From contig CM059190.1 in NCBI GenBank assembly GCA_030323885.1, positions 104,945,856 through 105,009,855 on the forward strand: a stretch of DNA of 64,000 nt. Reading direction: 5' to 3'. This document shows, piece after piece, positions 21,486 through 32,622 of this stretch. The position numbers and the translations under genes are program-made. The stretch is from Branchipolynoe longqiensis. Its lineage: Eukaryota > Annelida > Polychaeta > Phyllodocida > Polynoidae. The stretch's first letter is position 1; each line of letters begins with the position of its first letter. Under the pieces are notes generated by a model that was not told the DNA's origin, made no database searches, and worked only from the letters and a program-made list of their open reading frames with translations.

Positions 21486-22025
21486 GTGTAGTAGTTTACA
21501 CTGACCTCTCAGACAAGGAGCCACATAGACAGGTAGGCATGGATAGGGTGATGACATCAGGGTGTATAGGTGGTGTACTGGTGAGCACACTCGCCTGGAA
21601 TTCAAAAGATGTGGGTTCAAATTCTGCTCCAGGTGCAATATTTCCCATTTTCATCACCTCCCCCGCCCATGACCCTGGTTTCCGTGACCATGACCATGTA
21701 CAAGCTACGCGCTGTATAGTTATTGAACCTACCCTTTGCATGTGTATATGTTAGTGCATTGCCTGTATATATGTAATTGTAAGCATTAAATGACCGTTTA
21801 AAAGACTTACAATTCCAGGGGGATGAGTGTAGTGGTCTGCACTAGCCTCTCAGACTAGAAGACACATAGATATGTAGGGGTGGGTAGTGTGGTGACATCA
21901 GGGAGCCTAGGTGATCTAATTGTTAGCACACTTGCTTGAAATACAAAAGGTGTGGGTTCGAACAACCTATTCTATGTGCAATATTTCCAATTTTCCTCAC
22001 CTCCTCGACAGTAGCGTCAGTTCTT
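21486..22025 (+). mobile_element. SINE-C dimer
   Basis: Two head-to-tail units. Each has a leader CACTGACCTCTCAGACAAGG / CACTAGCCTCTCAGACTAGA, a tRNA-like head (GGTGGTGTACTGGTGAGCAC; GGTGATCTAATTGTTAGCAC), box B GTGGGTTCRAA, and GCAATATTTCCCATTTTC. The first unit also has the segment GTACAAGCTACGCGCTGTAT from which the 63-bp array seems derived. Confidence 0.82.
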
Positions 22026-22289
22026 ACATGTGCAAGGAAAGTCTTTGCTGGACAAATGGTTCTGTGGCCGTCCATTGATGGGGACGTGTCTTTGACGTAG
22101 GTCGAGGGGGATTGGACTTTCGTAGAACATATAAAAAAAAGGTCACATGTTTGCCAACCCTGCCGTCTTTACATTATATCGCCATGTAAGCCAACTGTCA
22201 TCAGCAGATCTGTCATTGTGTTCACAATAATAACAGTTGGCGACTGTCACTCATCCACCAGGCACATTTTGGTTTAGCCAAGCCTCACA

Positions 22290-22638
22290 TTAAAGTTGTA
22301 TAGTTCGATAGTTTTGAGTTCCGGCCATTTTTATGAGATAAATATATTAATTTGATTGTTAAAATCTATCTTACTTTACTTTGAAGTAAATGTTATGTTA
22401 AATGGATAACTTTTGATATATTTGAAGTATAAACATGTGAAATTAGTTTTGGCAAGCACGCCAAACCTCTGACACCATAGGCTTCAGCAGTAACAGGTTC
22501 GATTAAATTGACTCAGTATTCACTTCTATGTGGTAACACATGCTTAAATACAGATTCTAATCTAAATATTTAGGATCAAATCTAGATAATTGCTTTGGTT
22601 TTGAAAATGTGATGCTTCATCGGACTATGCAACTTTAA
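22290..22638 (+). mobile_element. TTAA-MITE, full copy
   Basis: From TTAAAGTTGTATAGTTCGAT to CATCGGACTATGCAACTTTA. Both ends keep TTAA, and the 349-bp length agrees with the other complete copies. Confidence 0.85.
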
Positions 22639-22639
22639 A

Positions 22640-23090
22640 GCTTATCTGAAATAGGCGATTTCCACCACCAACCCCCTCTGACGGCAATGGCCGGAACTGT
22701 CCAGCTAGCCTTGTGGAAAAGGTTTTATAGAGGATTTCCACCACCAACGTGCCCTCTGGTGACAATAGCAAGAACCGATGTTGTAAGTAGCAGCTTACCG
22801 TGTGGCAAACCGCGTGAAAAAGGTCTTGTAGAGGATTTGTAATACCAACCTGCCCTCTGATGGCAATGGCAAGAACTAATGTTGTGGGTAACACTACCAT
22901 CTCAGTATATTGCAAAAGCTGTGGAAAAGGTCTAACAGAAGATTCATATCATCAACCCACCCTCTGGTGGCAATGGCAAGAACTACTAATTTAGGTAGCA
23001 GCTTATTGTGTAGCAAACTCTGTGAAAAAGGTCTTATAGAGGATTTGTAATACCAACCTTCCCTCTGATGGCAGTGGGAAGAACTGGTGT
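22640..23090. repeat. ~100-bp tandem repeat
   Basis: Five diverged units keyed by GAGGATTTGTAATACCAACC with TGCCCTCTGATGGCAATGGC and AAGAACT, starting near 22,653, 22,731, 22,832, 22,939 and 23,039. Spacing is 78, then 100-107 bp. Confidence 0.82.
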
Positions 23091-23139
23091 TGTGTGTGGG
23101 AGCTCTGGGCATGCTCCATGGAAAATGTCGATGCCAAAG

Positions 23140-23372
23140 GTTTGTTTTATTTAACGATGCTTCTAGAGCAGTACATAGATCGTTATCATCAGCTATTGGA
23201 TGTCAAACATATGGTTATTCTGACATATTTCTTTGGAGGAAACCGCTCCCGCCACACAGGCTACTCTTTCCGATAAGCAGCAAGAGGTATTTTATATGCA
23301 CTTTCCCACAGACAGGAGAGCACATACCACAGCCTTTGATTAACCAGTTGTGGCCCACTCATTGAAAATCTT
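23140..23372 (+). mobile_element. Dispersed element common in mollusc-like DNA
   Basis: GTTTGTTTTATTTAACGATG, GCTATTGGATGTCAAACATA, TTTTATATGCACTTTCCCAC and ACAGACAGGAGAGCACATAC. I recognise this block as a frequent dispersed repeat in mollusc genomes, but cannot name the family with certainty. A minus-strand relative is at 25,585-25,812. Confidence 0.6.
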
Positions 23373-23413
23373 TTCGATGCCATTGCTATTTCATCTTTAA
23401 CCTCCTTATAGCA

Positions 23414-23514
23414 CTATAGCATTATGCTTAGCCTGGCCTGCATGGTCTGGTGAAGCGTACATTTTTTTCAAAACCAAACCACAATACTACATTTAATCAT
23501 CTATCGCCAACTTA
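23414..23514 (-). mobile_element. TTAA-MITE-like host, left part
   Basis: CATGGTCTGGTGAAGCGTAC ... CATCTATCGCCAACTTA, continued at 25,284-25,400 (AGATACAGGTGTATTAACTA, then TTTATAACACCATCGCTTTG). Together they follow the left end of the larger element at 58,022. The palindromic element 23,515-25,283 splits it. Confidence 0.55.
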
Positions 23515-24179
23515 TGGCCCTGTCACATTATGACGCATCACACAAGCGCATGGCCAATGGCTAAAATCACTTTCAATCATTGGGATGCATCAAACTTTTT
23601 GGAGCAGGGGGAAAAGTTGGAAGAATACATACCATATACACAATGTAACAGAGCGTATGGCCTACGTATGGCCATCGTATGGCTAACATGCCTCCTGGCG
23701 AAAAATGCTTGCATTACGCTCACGGTATGCTCGCAGAACGCCGGTGAACGTTATATATGTAATTTGATCACCAGAAGTATGCCTTATACATTACATACGT
23801 CAAGACACGGTGGAGAAATGCAAAACATACATTAGACTACATTATCCATACGTTATCCATACGTTGCCAATACACGGACTGTACATTTCTGCTGGCTCTC
23901 CATCCGACTGACATAGGTCAACGTAGTGCTACATAGTGAACAACATTTGTCTAATGTATGCCTAACATACATCGACATATGTCTAACGTATACATAATGT
24001 ACACCCGACGTAAAAGCCACACGTTATCGAACGTCAAAAGTTTTGTGCATGCACAAAACTTTCGCAATGCCTTGACGAGCGATGCCATATAATGACAAAC
24101 ATCGACGTACATCGATGTATACCAACATATGCATAACGAATGCATAACGTATGCACATATCGACGCATTGATGCAAAAT

Positions 24180-25175
24180 GCTGGAGGGGAAGTCTCGGAA
24201 TCGTTTGGGGTTACCAATGGGGTCAAGCAAGGTTGTGTACTGGCCCCCACGCTCTTCTCCATCTTCCTATCAGCAATGCTAGAGGAGGCTTTCCGAGACA
24301 TGGGGGATGGCATCTATATACAGTCCAGACAGAGCGCTAACCTATTCAATGTCGCACACTTCAGAGCGAAGACCAAGACTACTCAGATACTGGTGAGAGA
24401 GCTACTATTCGCAGATGACAGTGCACTGGTTGCCCACTCTGCTGAAGAGACCCAGAAAATAGTGGACGCTTTCTCCGATGCATCAAAGAAGTTTGGCCTG
24501 AAAATTAACATCAAGAAGACGGAGGTGCTGTACCAACCCAACTCTACAAGAACCCGAGAGGAGGAGATCATGGTTGACGGAAACAAGCTGAACTCTGTTC
24601 CGGAATTCACCTATCTCGGATGCACAATATCAAGTGATGGACGCATTGATGCTGAGATACAGAGGAGGATGGCCAAGGCTAGCGCATCTTTCGGCCGACT
24701 ACGCCAGAGACTCTGGAACAACCACCATGTGTCCATTCGGGTCAAAGGTAAGATCTACCGCGCAATCGTGCTATCCACCCTACTATACGGAGCCGAGGCC
24801 TGGACAGTGTACAGACAGCAGGTGATAAAGCTGCATGCCTTCATGATGCGACATCTGCGTTCAATCATGAGGCTAACCTGGAAGGACAAAGTGACGAATA
24901 AGGAAATACTCGAACGGATGGGGCTGCCCTCTATGGAAGATCTTCTGATCAAAAAGAATCTCCGCTGGACTGGACACCTCATGAGGATGTCATCAGACAG
25001 GCTACCAAAGCAGATCCTCTATTCTCAACTGTCTTTTGGCTACAGAAAGAGAGGGCGCCCCCGTCTCCGGTTCAAAGATACCATCAAGAGAAACCTGAAG
25101 CTGAGAGACATTAAGACCGACTCATGGACACAACTCTCACAGCAGAGAGCTAAATGGAGAGCGGCAGTCAAGTAA
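24180..25175 (+). CDS. Partial LINE reverse transcriptase ORF (C-terminal half)
   Basis: About 331 codons, uninterrupted to TAA at 25,173. GVKQGCVLAP (24,219-24,248) is the RT motif before the catalytic loop. LLFADDSALV (FADD at 24,408-24,419) holds two of the three catalytic aspartates. After it come FTYLGCTIS and the thumb/linker VYRAVVL-type region (KIYRAIVLSTLLYGAEAWTV). LRWTGHLMRM and RKRGRPRLRFKDTIKRNL belong to the conserved C-terminal region. The endonuclease, RT fingers and first catalytic Asp are missing, so it cannot be active. An upstream in-frame ATG at 24,129 lies in the host element, not in the LINE. The clade is uncertain (RTE-like or another FADD-type group). Intact frame and exact TSD imply a recent insertion. 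Confidence 0.88.
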   Translation, partial: AGGEVSESFGVTNGVKQGCVLAPTLFSIFLSAMLEEAFRDMGDGIYIQSRQSANLFNVAHFRAKTKTTQILVRELLFADDSALVAHSAEETQKIVDAFSDASKKFGLKINIKKTEVLYQPNSTRTREEEIMVDGNKLNSVPEFTYLGCTISSDGRIDAEIQRRMAKASASFGRLRQRLWNNHHVSIRVKGKIYRAIVLSTLLYGAEAWTVYRQQVIKLHAFMMRHLRSIMRLTWKDKVTNKEILERMGLPSMEDLLIKKNLRWTGHLMRMSSDRLPKQILYSQLSFGYRKRGRPRLRFKDTIKRNLKLRDIKTDSWTQLSQQRAKWRAAVK

Positions 25176-25223
25176 TGAAAGCAGTCTTTGTCGCATCGCG
25201 ACCGACAGCATGATGATGATGAT
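24180..25223 (+). mobile_element. 5'-truncated non-LTR retrotransposon (LINE) insertion
   Basis: Flanked by the exact 10-bp duplication GATGCAAAAT (24,170-24,179 and 25,224-25,233). It ends in a (GAT)n tail after the stop. The 5' truncation falls inside the RT domain. Target-primed insertion into palindromic element 4 is the simplest reading. Confidence 0.9.
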
Positions 25224-25584
25224 GATGCAAAATCACCTATGTCGGTGCACACTTGCGCGATGCGTTGTAATGTGACAGGGCTACTAGATACAGGTGTATT
25301 AACTAATGTTAGTATAGAAATAATAATCAGTAAATTTATAACACCATCGCTTTGGATACCCACTTTGAGAAAGTCATTAAGCATGGACACCACTAACAAA
25401 TTAGGTCAGTATCATGACTTTGGTAGTTTTGCCCTCATTCCCTGTACCATATGTAGCTTATTAATCAAGAGTCCACGCTGCCTACATTAGTAGGTCAACC
25501 CATCACGTGACCTTCAACAGATGGAAATCTACATCACAATATCAGGAGGTGTCGATCATCCTATCGATCCTGCTCAGAGGAGCT

Positions 25585-25812
25585 ATTTGCAGTTTGGGCT
25601 ATTTTCCGTTCCAAACAGTGGTCCATGACTGGTTCATCATAGGCTGTGGTATGTGCTGTCTGTGGGAAAGTGCGTATAATAGACGCCTTGCTGCTTATGG
25701 GAAAGAGTAGCATGTGTGGCTGCAGCAGGTTTCCTCCAAACTCTGACCTTCAATAGCCGATGATAAAAAAACAATGTGCTGTAGAAGCGTCGTTAAATAA
25801 AACAAGCTTTAT
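25585..25812 (-). mobile_element. Dispersed element, minus copy of the 23.14 kb family
   Basis: GGTATGTGCTGTCTGTGGGA, AAGTGCGTATAATAGACGCC, CCTTCAATAGCCGATGATAA and CGTCGTTAAATAAAACAAGC are the complements of the landmarks at 23,140-23,372. The two copies bracket the palindromic element and LINE in inverted orientation. Confidence 0.58.
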
Positions 25813-26074
25813 TTTTCAATGTCATAAGTTATGGTGTGTTTGCAGAAATTAATTCGGGTGATTTCATTTCGAATTGCTCCGAAATTAGCTATTCCGCGTC
25901 AAAGTTTATCTAGGTCAATGAAGACTATGGTAGAATGGTGATCAACCTGCTATATTCATGTAATAAAAGAAAAGAACAAATTAATTCCGACGCAACTTTA
26001 ACAATGTCACTAAATGTGAGCCATGGAATGTATGAGACTCCTCCAGGACTTGTCACTGTACACCGTGGTTCCTG

Positions 26075-26375
26075 TTTGCTTGTTGGGGTTTTATATCCTA
26101 GCACCATCGAAGGTAATATCAGGACGTGTACTGATTTGTGTCAGTTCACACTCATGGCGACTTTATAATACTGTCCCACTGGGAGACCAGGTGACCAGCA
26201 CCATGACTCAATATCCCACTCAGTCACATTATCCTGATACTGAACGAACCAGTTCTTGCCCTGTCCTAGTAATGCTAAGTGCGATGCTAGGCGGTTACAC
26301 ATATACATTTTGTAAGTCATTGCTTTGACTCGGGTGCGATTTGAATCCCCAAACTTCCGCACACGAAGCCAGCGT
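26075..26375 (-). mobile_element. SINE-A, near full length
   Basis: Minus strand, from GGGGTTTTATATCCTAGCAC through ATACTGTCCCACTGGGAGAC to the decayed head near 26,330-26,375. Confidence 0.82.
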
Positions 26376-26467
26376 TCTTAAATGTACCTTTCTGTTGATG
26401 TCAAATTTAGGAGCAGTATATAACACAGTATATAACACGATATCTCTCACGGAATAAAAAATGTTAA

Positions 26468-26542
26468 ATTATAAGAAAAAGAAGAAAAAGAAGAGGAAGA
26501 AAAAGAAGAGGAAGAAAAAGAAGAGGAAGAAAAAGCTTACTG
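26468..26542. repeat. GAAAAAGAAGAG microsatellite
   Basis: Four to five units of GAAAAAGAAGAG. Confidence 0.85.
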
Positions 26543-26805
26543 CTGTTGTAAGCTTCCTTCGAATGGTGTCGGGTTATATTCGGAGGTAGTGCATGTTGCT
26601 TAATATAATCTGCCATCATGCAATATGCATGTGTAGACTGAATGTGAAACCCGGGATCGACAACAAAGGCTAGTTTTACACTTCAGCTACTCTCTACGAA
26701 AACTATTCATGGACACTAAAACACGAATCTACAATAAATCACAAGAGGTGTCGTACAGATTGTCAGGCTTTGCATCACATGTTTTGTTCTAGTAGTCTTT
26801 GTGTA

Positions 26806-27093
26806 TTGAAGATACTGCCTATCATGGATAAGTCTGAATAGACTTGTTTTCACCATTACACAGTTTATTGATAGAAAGCCCGAGCCTACACTTTTACCGA
26901 CCCAAGGGATTTTTAACCTCCCACACCACATAGACATGGTATGAGAGCAACCGGCCTTTGGTGACACTGTAAGTTATACACAGCAGTGGAAATACAAATT
27001 GGACATGAAGAATCGAACCACTGACCTTCACATTAGGAGTCCGACCTAGAAAAAAGTCAGACACTCTAACCACTCTGCCACAGAGAACACCAC
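26806..27093 (-). mobile_element. SINE-B, full-length copy
   Basis: Minus strand, from TTGAAGATACTGCCTATCAT through TTGATAGAAAGCCCGAGCCT to CACTCTGCCACAGAGAACAC. Confidence 0.86.
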
Positions 27094-27164
27094 ATTGGTA
27101 ATTGGGATGGAGACGGAATATGTGTCTTGGTGTATTTTATTTATTGTCATTTTTCATTTGGTAA

Positions 27165-27670
27165 TACCCAAGTCACACTACAGCTTGCGACTACTTTGCG
27201 ACCACCTTAAGCTAGGATTCCTTACACGCGGTATGCGGTATGCGAATGCGAATGCGGCAAAAAATCGAAAAGCATCTAAGTCAATGGGGGTGATTCCTTA
27301 CACGAGGTATGCGGCATGCGGCATGCGGCATGCGGCATGCGAATACTGAATCGGTCCATGTACCGATCGGTGCGGCATGCGAATGCTGCTGCGTTTGCCA
27401 TAGAGAACAGTGGTGAGGAAACCTGACACTGTATGTGTGTGTGTGTGTGTGTGTGGGTGAAAGGACCCATCCCGTAATCACGCCGCACGCCACATGCCGC
27501 ATGCCGCATGCCGCATACCGTGTGTAAGGAATCCTAGCTTTAGACCAAAGAACCCACAGTCACCAGCGATGTCCTTGCGACCAAAACAATGGTTGCCGAC
27601 GTCTGGGCATCAGTGGTGACTGTGGGTTCTTTGGGCTAAAGTGGTCGCAAGCTGTAGTGTGACAGGGGCT
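27165..27670. mobile_element. Palindromic element 5, TAA target duplication
   Basis: Left TACCCAAGTCACACTACAGC, right GCTGTAGTGTGACAGGGGCT, with TAA on both sides (27,162-27,164; 27,671-27,673). Interior words TTGCGACCA and TGCGACTA recur on both arms. It contains a second, complete element of the same kind. Confidence 0.82.
27210..27539. mobile_element. Palindromic element 6, nested in element 5
   Basis: Left AGCTAGGATTCCTTACACGC, right TGTGTAAGGAATCCTAGCT, flanked by TTA (27,207-27,209; 27,540-27,542). The interior is a vocabulary of GGCATGCG, TATGCG and GAATGCG plus a short GT microsatellite. Confidence 0.82.
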
Positions 27671-27819
27671 TAAATGATCATTTTATTCGGCGAATAAAGG
27701 TATTTTTGTTAGCGCGGGGGAAACTGCTTTGTATGTATTCTCTCATGTTTGTTGTCCAACTTATGTATCTGTTTCCTCCTGCTATGTTCACTGTGCAAAC
27801 TGGCTGCGTTTAAAGCAAT

Positions 27820-27960
27820 GACCTCAGAACTTAAACTTGTCGCTACCTAGCCTGGCGCTTCACTTTAGTAGGATAGGGCAAGGAGCAGTGAAATGCGGCA
27901 GATCAATTGGTTGCGATTGAAATTTCTCCCCGCATAATCAATAAATGCAAAAAAAAACAA
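27820..27960 (+). mobile_element. SINE-A with second tail type
   Basis: ACTTGTCGCTACCTAGCCTG is the SINE-A middle. It then diverges to GGCAAGGAGCAGTGAAATGC and a tail CCCCGCATAATCAATAAATG instead of the GGACGTAAAAC tail. Confidence 0.72.
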
Positions 27961-28049
27961 ATTTAACGCAATTCTTTCTAAGGATTCTCGCTAAGAACTT
28001 AATCATCAGCCTGATGTCAGGGTCGGTGTGAGTGGGGTACTATGAGTGG

Positions 28050-28345
28050 GTGTGGATTGGTTGGTTGTTGGAATGTTACGTCCTGGCAACATCTAAGGCC
28101 TTATCAGGATGGGTACCGACTTGTGACAGTGCACACTCATGGTGACTTTATAGTATTGCCCCACTGGGAGACCAGACCGCCAGTCCCATGACCTGATATC
28201 CCAGACAGTCACATTATCCTGACACTGAGTCAACTAGTTCTTGCCCTATCCTAATAATGCCAAGCGCCTGGGTATGAAGCAACAAATATAAATCTCTAAG
28301 TCATTGATTTGACTCGACCAGGGTTCGAATCCGTGGGTTCGAATC
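28050..28345 (-). mobile_element. SINE-A
   Basis: Minus strand, from GGTTGTTGGAATGTTACGTC to GACCAGGGTTCGAATCCGTG. Box B is recognisable and the rest of the head is decayed. Confidence 0.82.
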
Positions 28346-28582
28346 CCATGATATCCTGTTTTATTTTATCCACAATTTAAAATGTTATCTAACAGAGGGG
28401 CCTTTCTGGGGGGGGGGTCCCCGGCGGGAGCTCGTCCATGCACCTAATTACTGTCCTGAAACAAGGATAGGAAAGAGAAAAGAAAATGCTTGTTGCTGCT
28501 TAACAACAATTCTAATCATAATTAGAGCACGTCGTCTCTTCTTTCTCATTAGTGAGACACTCTTTGTCATAGCTGCCACGTA

Positions 28583-28886
28583 CACACCGGGCGCGGTAGC
28601 CGAATCGGTAGAGCGCGGGCCTCGCATGCAGAAGATCGGGAGTTCAGTTCCTGGTCGAGTCAAACCAATGACTTATAAAATTGATACTTGTCGCTTCCTA
28701 GTCTGGCATTAATACTATATGCCTGGTTAGCCCAGTGTCAAAATAATGTGACTGAGTGGGATATCGGGTCATGGTACTGGTGACCTGATTTCCCTGTGTC
28801 ACCATGAGTGCACACTGTCACAAGTCGGTACCCATCCTGATATGACCTGAGATGTTACCAGGATGTAAAACTCCAACAAACAAACC
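28583..28886 (+). mobile_element. SINE-A, full length, short head
   Basis: Head CGGGCGCGGTAGCCGAATCG with GTAGAGCGCGGGCCTC and box B GGGAGTTCAGTTCC; body with a small deletion at the CACTATAAAG block; tail TTACCAGGATGTAAAACTCC and CAACAAACAAACC. Confidence 0.86.
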
Positions 28887-29100
28887 GAAACCAAAAAAAG
28901 CCACATACATACATGGACAATACACATGTGCTTCTCCTTTTGTCCAAGTCTGTGAATGCGAATGGAATCTCACCTTCACTTGGCCTGGATTAACCTTAAG
29001 GTTGAATATTCTAGGTAATCCTGTATCCTTTCTCACTGTTTTCTGATTCTATTCTGTTACTGTCCTGGGATGGACAGAACTGTCTGTTAGACGCAGTGTG
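28887..29100. other. No recognisable feature
   Basis: About 210 bp of ordinary-looking sequence between a SINE-A tail and the 25-bp array. Confidence 0.4.
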
Positions 29101-29107
29101 TGATGGT

Positions 29108-31645
29108 CATTGTGTAGCATTATGCATGCACTACCTGTGTAGCATTATGCATGCACTACCTGTGTAGCATTATGCATGCGCTACTTGTGTAGCATTATGC
29201 ATACACTACCTGTGTAGCATTATGCATGTACTACCTGTGTAGCATTATGCATGCACTACCTGTGTAGCATTATGCATACACTACCTGTGCAGCATTATGC
29301 ATGCACTACGTGTGCAGCATTATGCATGCGCTACCTGTGTAGCATTATGCATGCACTACCTGTGTAGCATTATGCATACACTACCTGTGTAGCATTATGC
29401 ATACACTACCTGTGTAGCATTATGCATGCACTACGTGTGTATCATTATGCATGCACTACCTGTGTAGCATTATGCATGCACTACCTGTGTAGCATTATGC
29501 ATACACTACCCGTGTAGTATTATGCATACACTACCTGTGTAGCATTATGCATGTACTACCTGTGTAGCATTATGCATGCGCTACTTGTGTAGCATTATGC
29601 ATGCACTACCTGTGTAGCATTATGCATACACTACCTGTGTAGCATTATGCATGCACTACATGTGTAGCATTATGCATGCACTACATGTGTAGCATTATTC
29701 ATGCACTACCTGTGTAGCATTATGCATGCACTACGTGTGTAGCATTATGCATGCGCTACCTGTGTAGCATTATGCATGCACTACCTGTGTAGCATTATGC
29801 ATACACTAGCTGTGTAGCATTATGCATGCACTACATGTGTAGCATTATGCATGCACTACCTGTGTAGCATTATTCATGCACTACCTGTGTAGCATTATGC
29901 ATGCACTACTTGTGTAGCATTATGCATGTACTACCTGTGTAGCAGTATGCATACACTACCTGCGTAGCATTATGCATGCACTACCTGTGTAGCATTATTC
30001 ATGCACTACCTGTGTAGCATTATGCATGTACTACCTGTGTAGCATTATGCATGCACTACCTGTGTAGCATTATGCATACACTACCTGTGTAGCATTATGC
30101 ATGCACTACCTGTGTAGCATTATGCATACACTACATGTGTAGCATTATGCATGCACTACCTGTGTAGCATTATGCATACACTACCTGTGTAGCATTATGC
30201 ATGCACTACCTGTGTAGCATTATGGATGCACTACATGTGTAGCATTATGCATGCACTACCTGTGTAGCACTATGCATGCACTACCTGTGTAGCATTATGC
30301 ATACACTACCTGTGTAGCCTTATGCATACACTACATGTGTAGCATTATGCATGCACTACCTGTGTGGCATTATGCATGCACTACCTGTGTAGCATTATTC
30401 ATGCACTACCTGTGTAGCATTATACATGCACTACATGGGTAGCATTATGCATGCACTACCTGTGTAGCATAATGCATACACTACTTGTGTAGCATTATGC
30501 ATGCACTAACTGTGTAGCATTATGCATACACTCCATGTGTAGCATTATTCATGCACTACTTGTGTAGCATTATGCATGCACTACGTGTGTAGCATTATGC
30601 ATGCACTACTTGTGTAGCATTATGCATGCACTACCTGTGTAGCATTATGCATACACTACCTGTGTAGCATTATGCATACACTACATGTGTAGCATTATGC
30701 ATGCACTACCTGTGTAGCATTATGCATGCACTACCTGTGTAGCATTATTCATGCACTACCTGCGTAGCATTATGCATGCACTACATGTGTAGCATTATGC
30801 ATGCACTACCTGTGTAGCATTATGCATACACTACCTGTGTAGCATTATGCATGCGCTACTTGTGTAGCATTATGCATGCACTACCTGTGTAGCATTATGC
30901 ATACACTACCTGTGTAGCATTATTCATGCACTACCTGTGTAGCATTATACATACACTACCTGTGTAGCATTATGCATGCACTACCTGTGTAGCATTATGC
31001 ATACACTACATGTGTAGCATTATGCATGCACTACATGTGTAGCAGTATGCATGCACTACCTGTGTAGCATTATGCATGCACTACCTGTGTAGCATTATGC
31101 ATACACTACCTGTGTAGCATTATGCATGCACTACATGTGTAGCATTATGCATGTACTACCTGTGTAGCATTATGCATGCACTACATGTGTAGCATTATGC
31201 ATGGACTACCTGTGTAGCATTATGCATACACTACCTGTGTAGCATTATGCATACACTACCTGTGTAGCATTATGCATGCACTACCTGTGTAGCATTATGC
31301 ATGCACTACATGTGTAGCATTATGCATACACTACCTGTGTAGCATTATGCATGCACTACATGTGTAGCATTATGCATGCACTACCTGTGTAGCATTATGC
31401 ATGCACTACCTGTGTAGCATTATTCATGCACTACCTGTGTAGCATTATGCATACACTACATGTGTAGCATTATGCATGCACTACCTGTGTAGCATTAAGC
31501 ATGCACTACCTGTGTAGTGTTATGCATGCACTACCTGTGTAGTATTATGCATGCACTACCTGTGTAGCATTATGCATGCATTACATGTGTAGCATTATGC
31601 ATGCACTACCTGTGTAGCATTATGCATACACTACCTGTGTAGCAC
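29108..31645. repeat. 25-bp satellite array (TGTGTAGCATTATGCATGCACTACC)
   Basis: About 100 units: TGTGTAGCATTATGCATGCA followed by CTACC. Variation is concentrated at a few positions (GCATGCA/GCATACA/TCATGCA; CTACC/CTACA/CTACT). Every unit has a short ATGCAT palindrome. The right edge runs into a minus-strand SINE-C. Confidence 0.95.
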
Positions 31646-31654
31646 TACCTTTGT

Positions 31655-31805
31655 CATGGCCTGTGCATTTTTACAAACAATGGGAAACATTGCCTCTAGA
31701 GTAAGACTCGCATCCACACTTCTATCATTTCAGGGCCTAGCATCATAACCATTAGACTACCTAGGGTCCTTGATGCTATCAACCTACCAACGCCTACCCG
31801 AGTGT
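31655..31805 (-). mobile_element. SINE-C fragment
   Basis: AATGGGAAACATTGCCTCTA, GAGTAAGACTCGCATCCACA, CATAACCATTAGACTACCTA and GGGTCCTTGATGCTATCAAC match the complement of the SINE-C head and leader. Confidence 0.7.
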
Positions 31806-31814
31806 GTGCCAATT

Positions 31815-32220
31815 CACCTTATATACTATAAATGTTATATATAATATGTGTATATAAATGGTATATATACTAATTACTATGTTATAACTTATATATACTA
31901 TGTGTAAAGTCGGTCCCATGGTCGGTCGATTTAGAGAGGTTTTACTGTATACTATATACACTATATATGTAATATATAATTTATTATGTGGTTATAGATA
32001 ATGGTAGCCCCTTAATGTTTCTCTCTAACCACCTTAACTTCCATGTTATTCACTGCGGAGCGGGCATTCTCTCCTTCCCGCCTCCTCTACACCATGAGCC
32101 AACTGTCATTCTGCTCACTTTCAAAATAATATACTATATATTATATATACTATATATACTATTTACACTGTGTGCATTATATACACTATATATATACACA
32201 TGTATCTATATTAAGAATGC
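31815..32220. repeat. AT-rich region with TATA repeats and a pogo-like end
   Basis: TATATA/ACTATATA low complexity. At 31,912-31,951, GGTCGGTCGATTTAGAGAGG then TTTTACTGTA looks like the inverse of a CAGTAAAACCTCTC-type pogo/Tigger end. The matching other end was not found. Confidence 0.5.
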
Positions 32221-32324
32221 ACTAAGAATATTTCGGTACAGCACTCACCTTATAGTTATAGCCGAACACCACAAACGACGACCAGTATCCCAGTGCGCGT
32301 GCGCAGTGCGGGCTGGTTGTGGAG

Positions 32325-32622
32325 GCTGCAAGAGGAGGGGCGGGGCGGGGCTGGGCGGGGCGAGGAGGGCGGGGCGGGCGGGCGGGGCGAGTGGTGCGGG
32401 CGGGGCGGGGCGGGCGGGGCGGGGCGGGGCGGGGCGGCGGGCGGGGCGGGGCGGGGCGGGGCGGGGCGGGGTGGGGCGGGGGCGGGGCGGGGGGAGGGCG
32501 GGGCGGGCGGGGCGGGGCGGGGCGGGGCGGGGCGGGGCGGGGCGGGGCGGGGCGGGGCGGGGCGGGGCGGGGCGGGGCGGGGAGGAGCGAGGAGGGGCGA
32601 GGCGGGGCGGGGCGGGTACTGC
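32325..32622. repeat. GGGGC GC-box array
   Basis: Dozens of overlapping GGGGCGGGGC units, a consensus Sp1/KLF GC box and a strong G4 former. High CpG density continues to about 32,710 (including CGCCACTAGAGGCGCTGG). Gly/Arg/Ala frames are artefacts. Confidence 0.88.

Larger units (their letters stand above)
23515..25283. mobile_element. Palindromic element 4 carrying a LINE insertion
   Basis: Left end TGGCCCTGTCACATTATGAC, right end the inverse GTTGTAATGTGACAGGGCTA. Flanks are TTA and CTA. The 58,080 sequence (CAACTTAGATAATGGTGCAT) acts as the unoccupied host. Interior words are CGTATGG, CATACGTT and ACATACGTC. Without the LINE it is about 715 bp. Confidence 0.78.
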
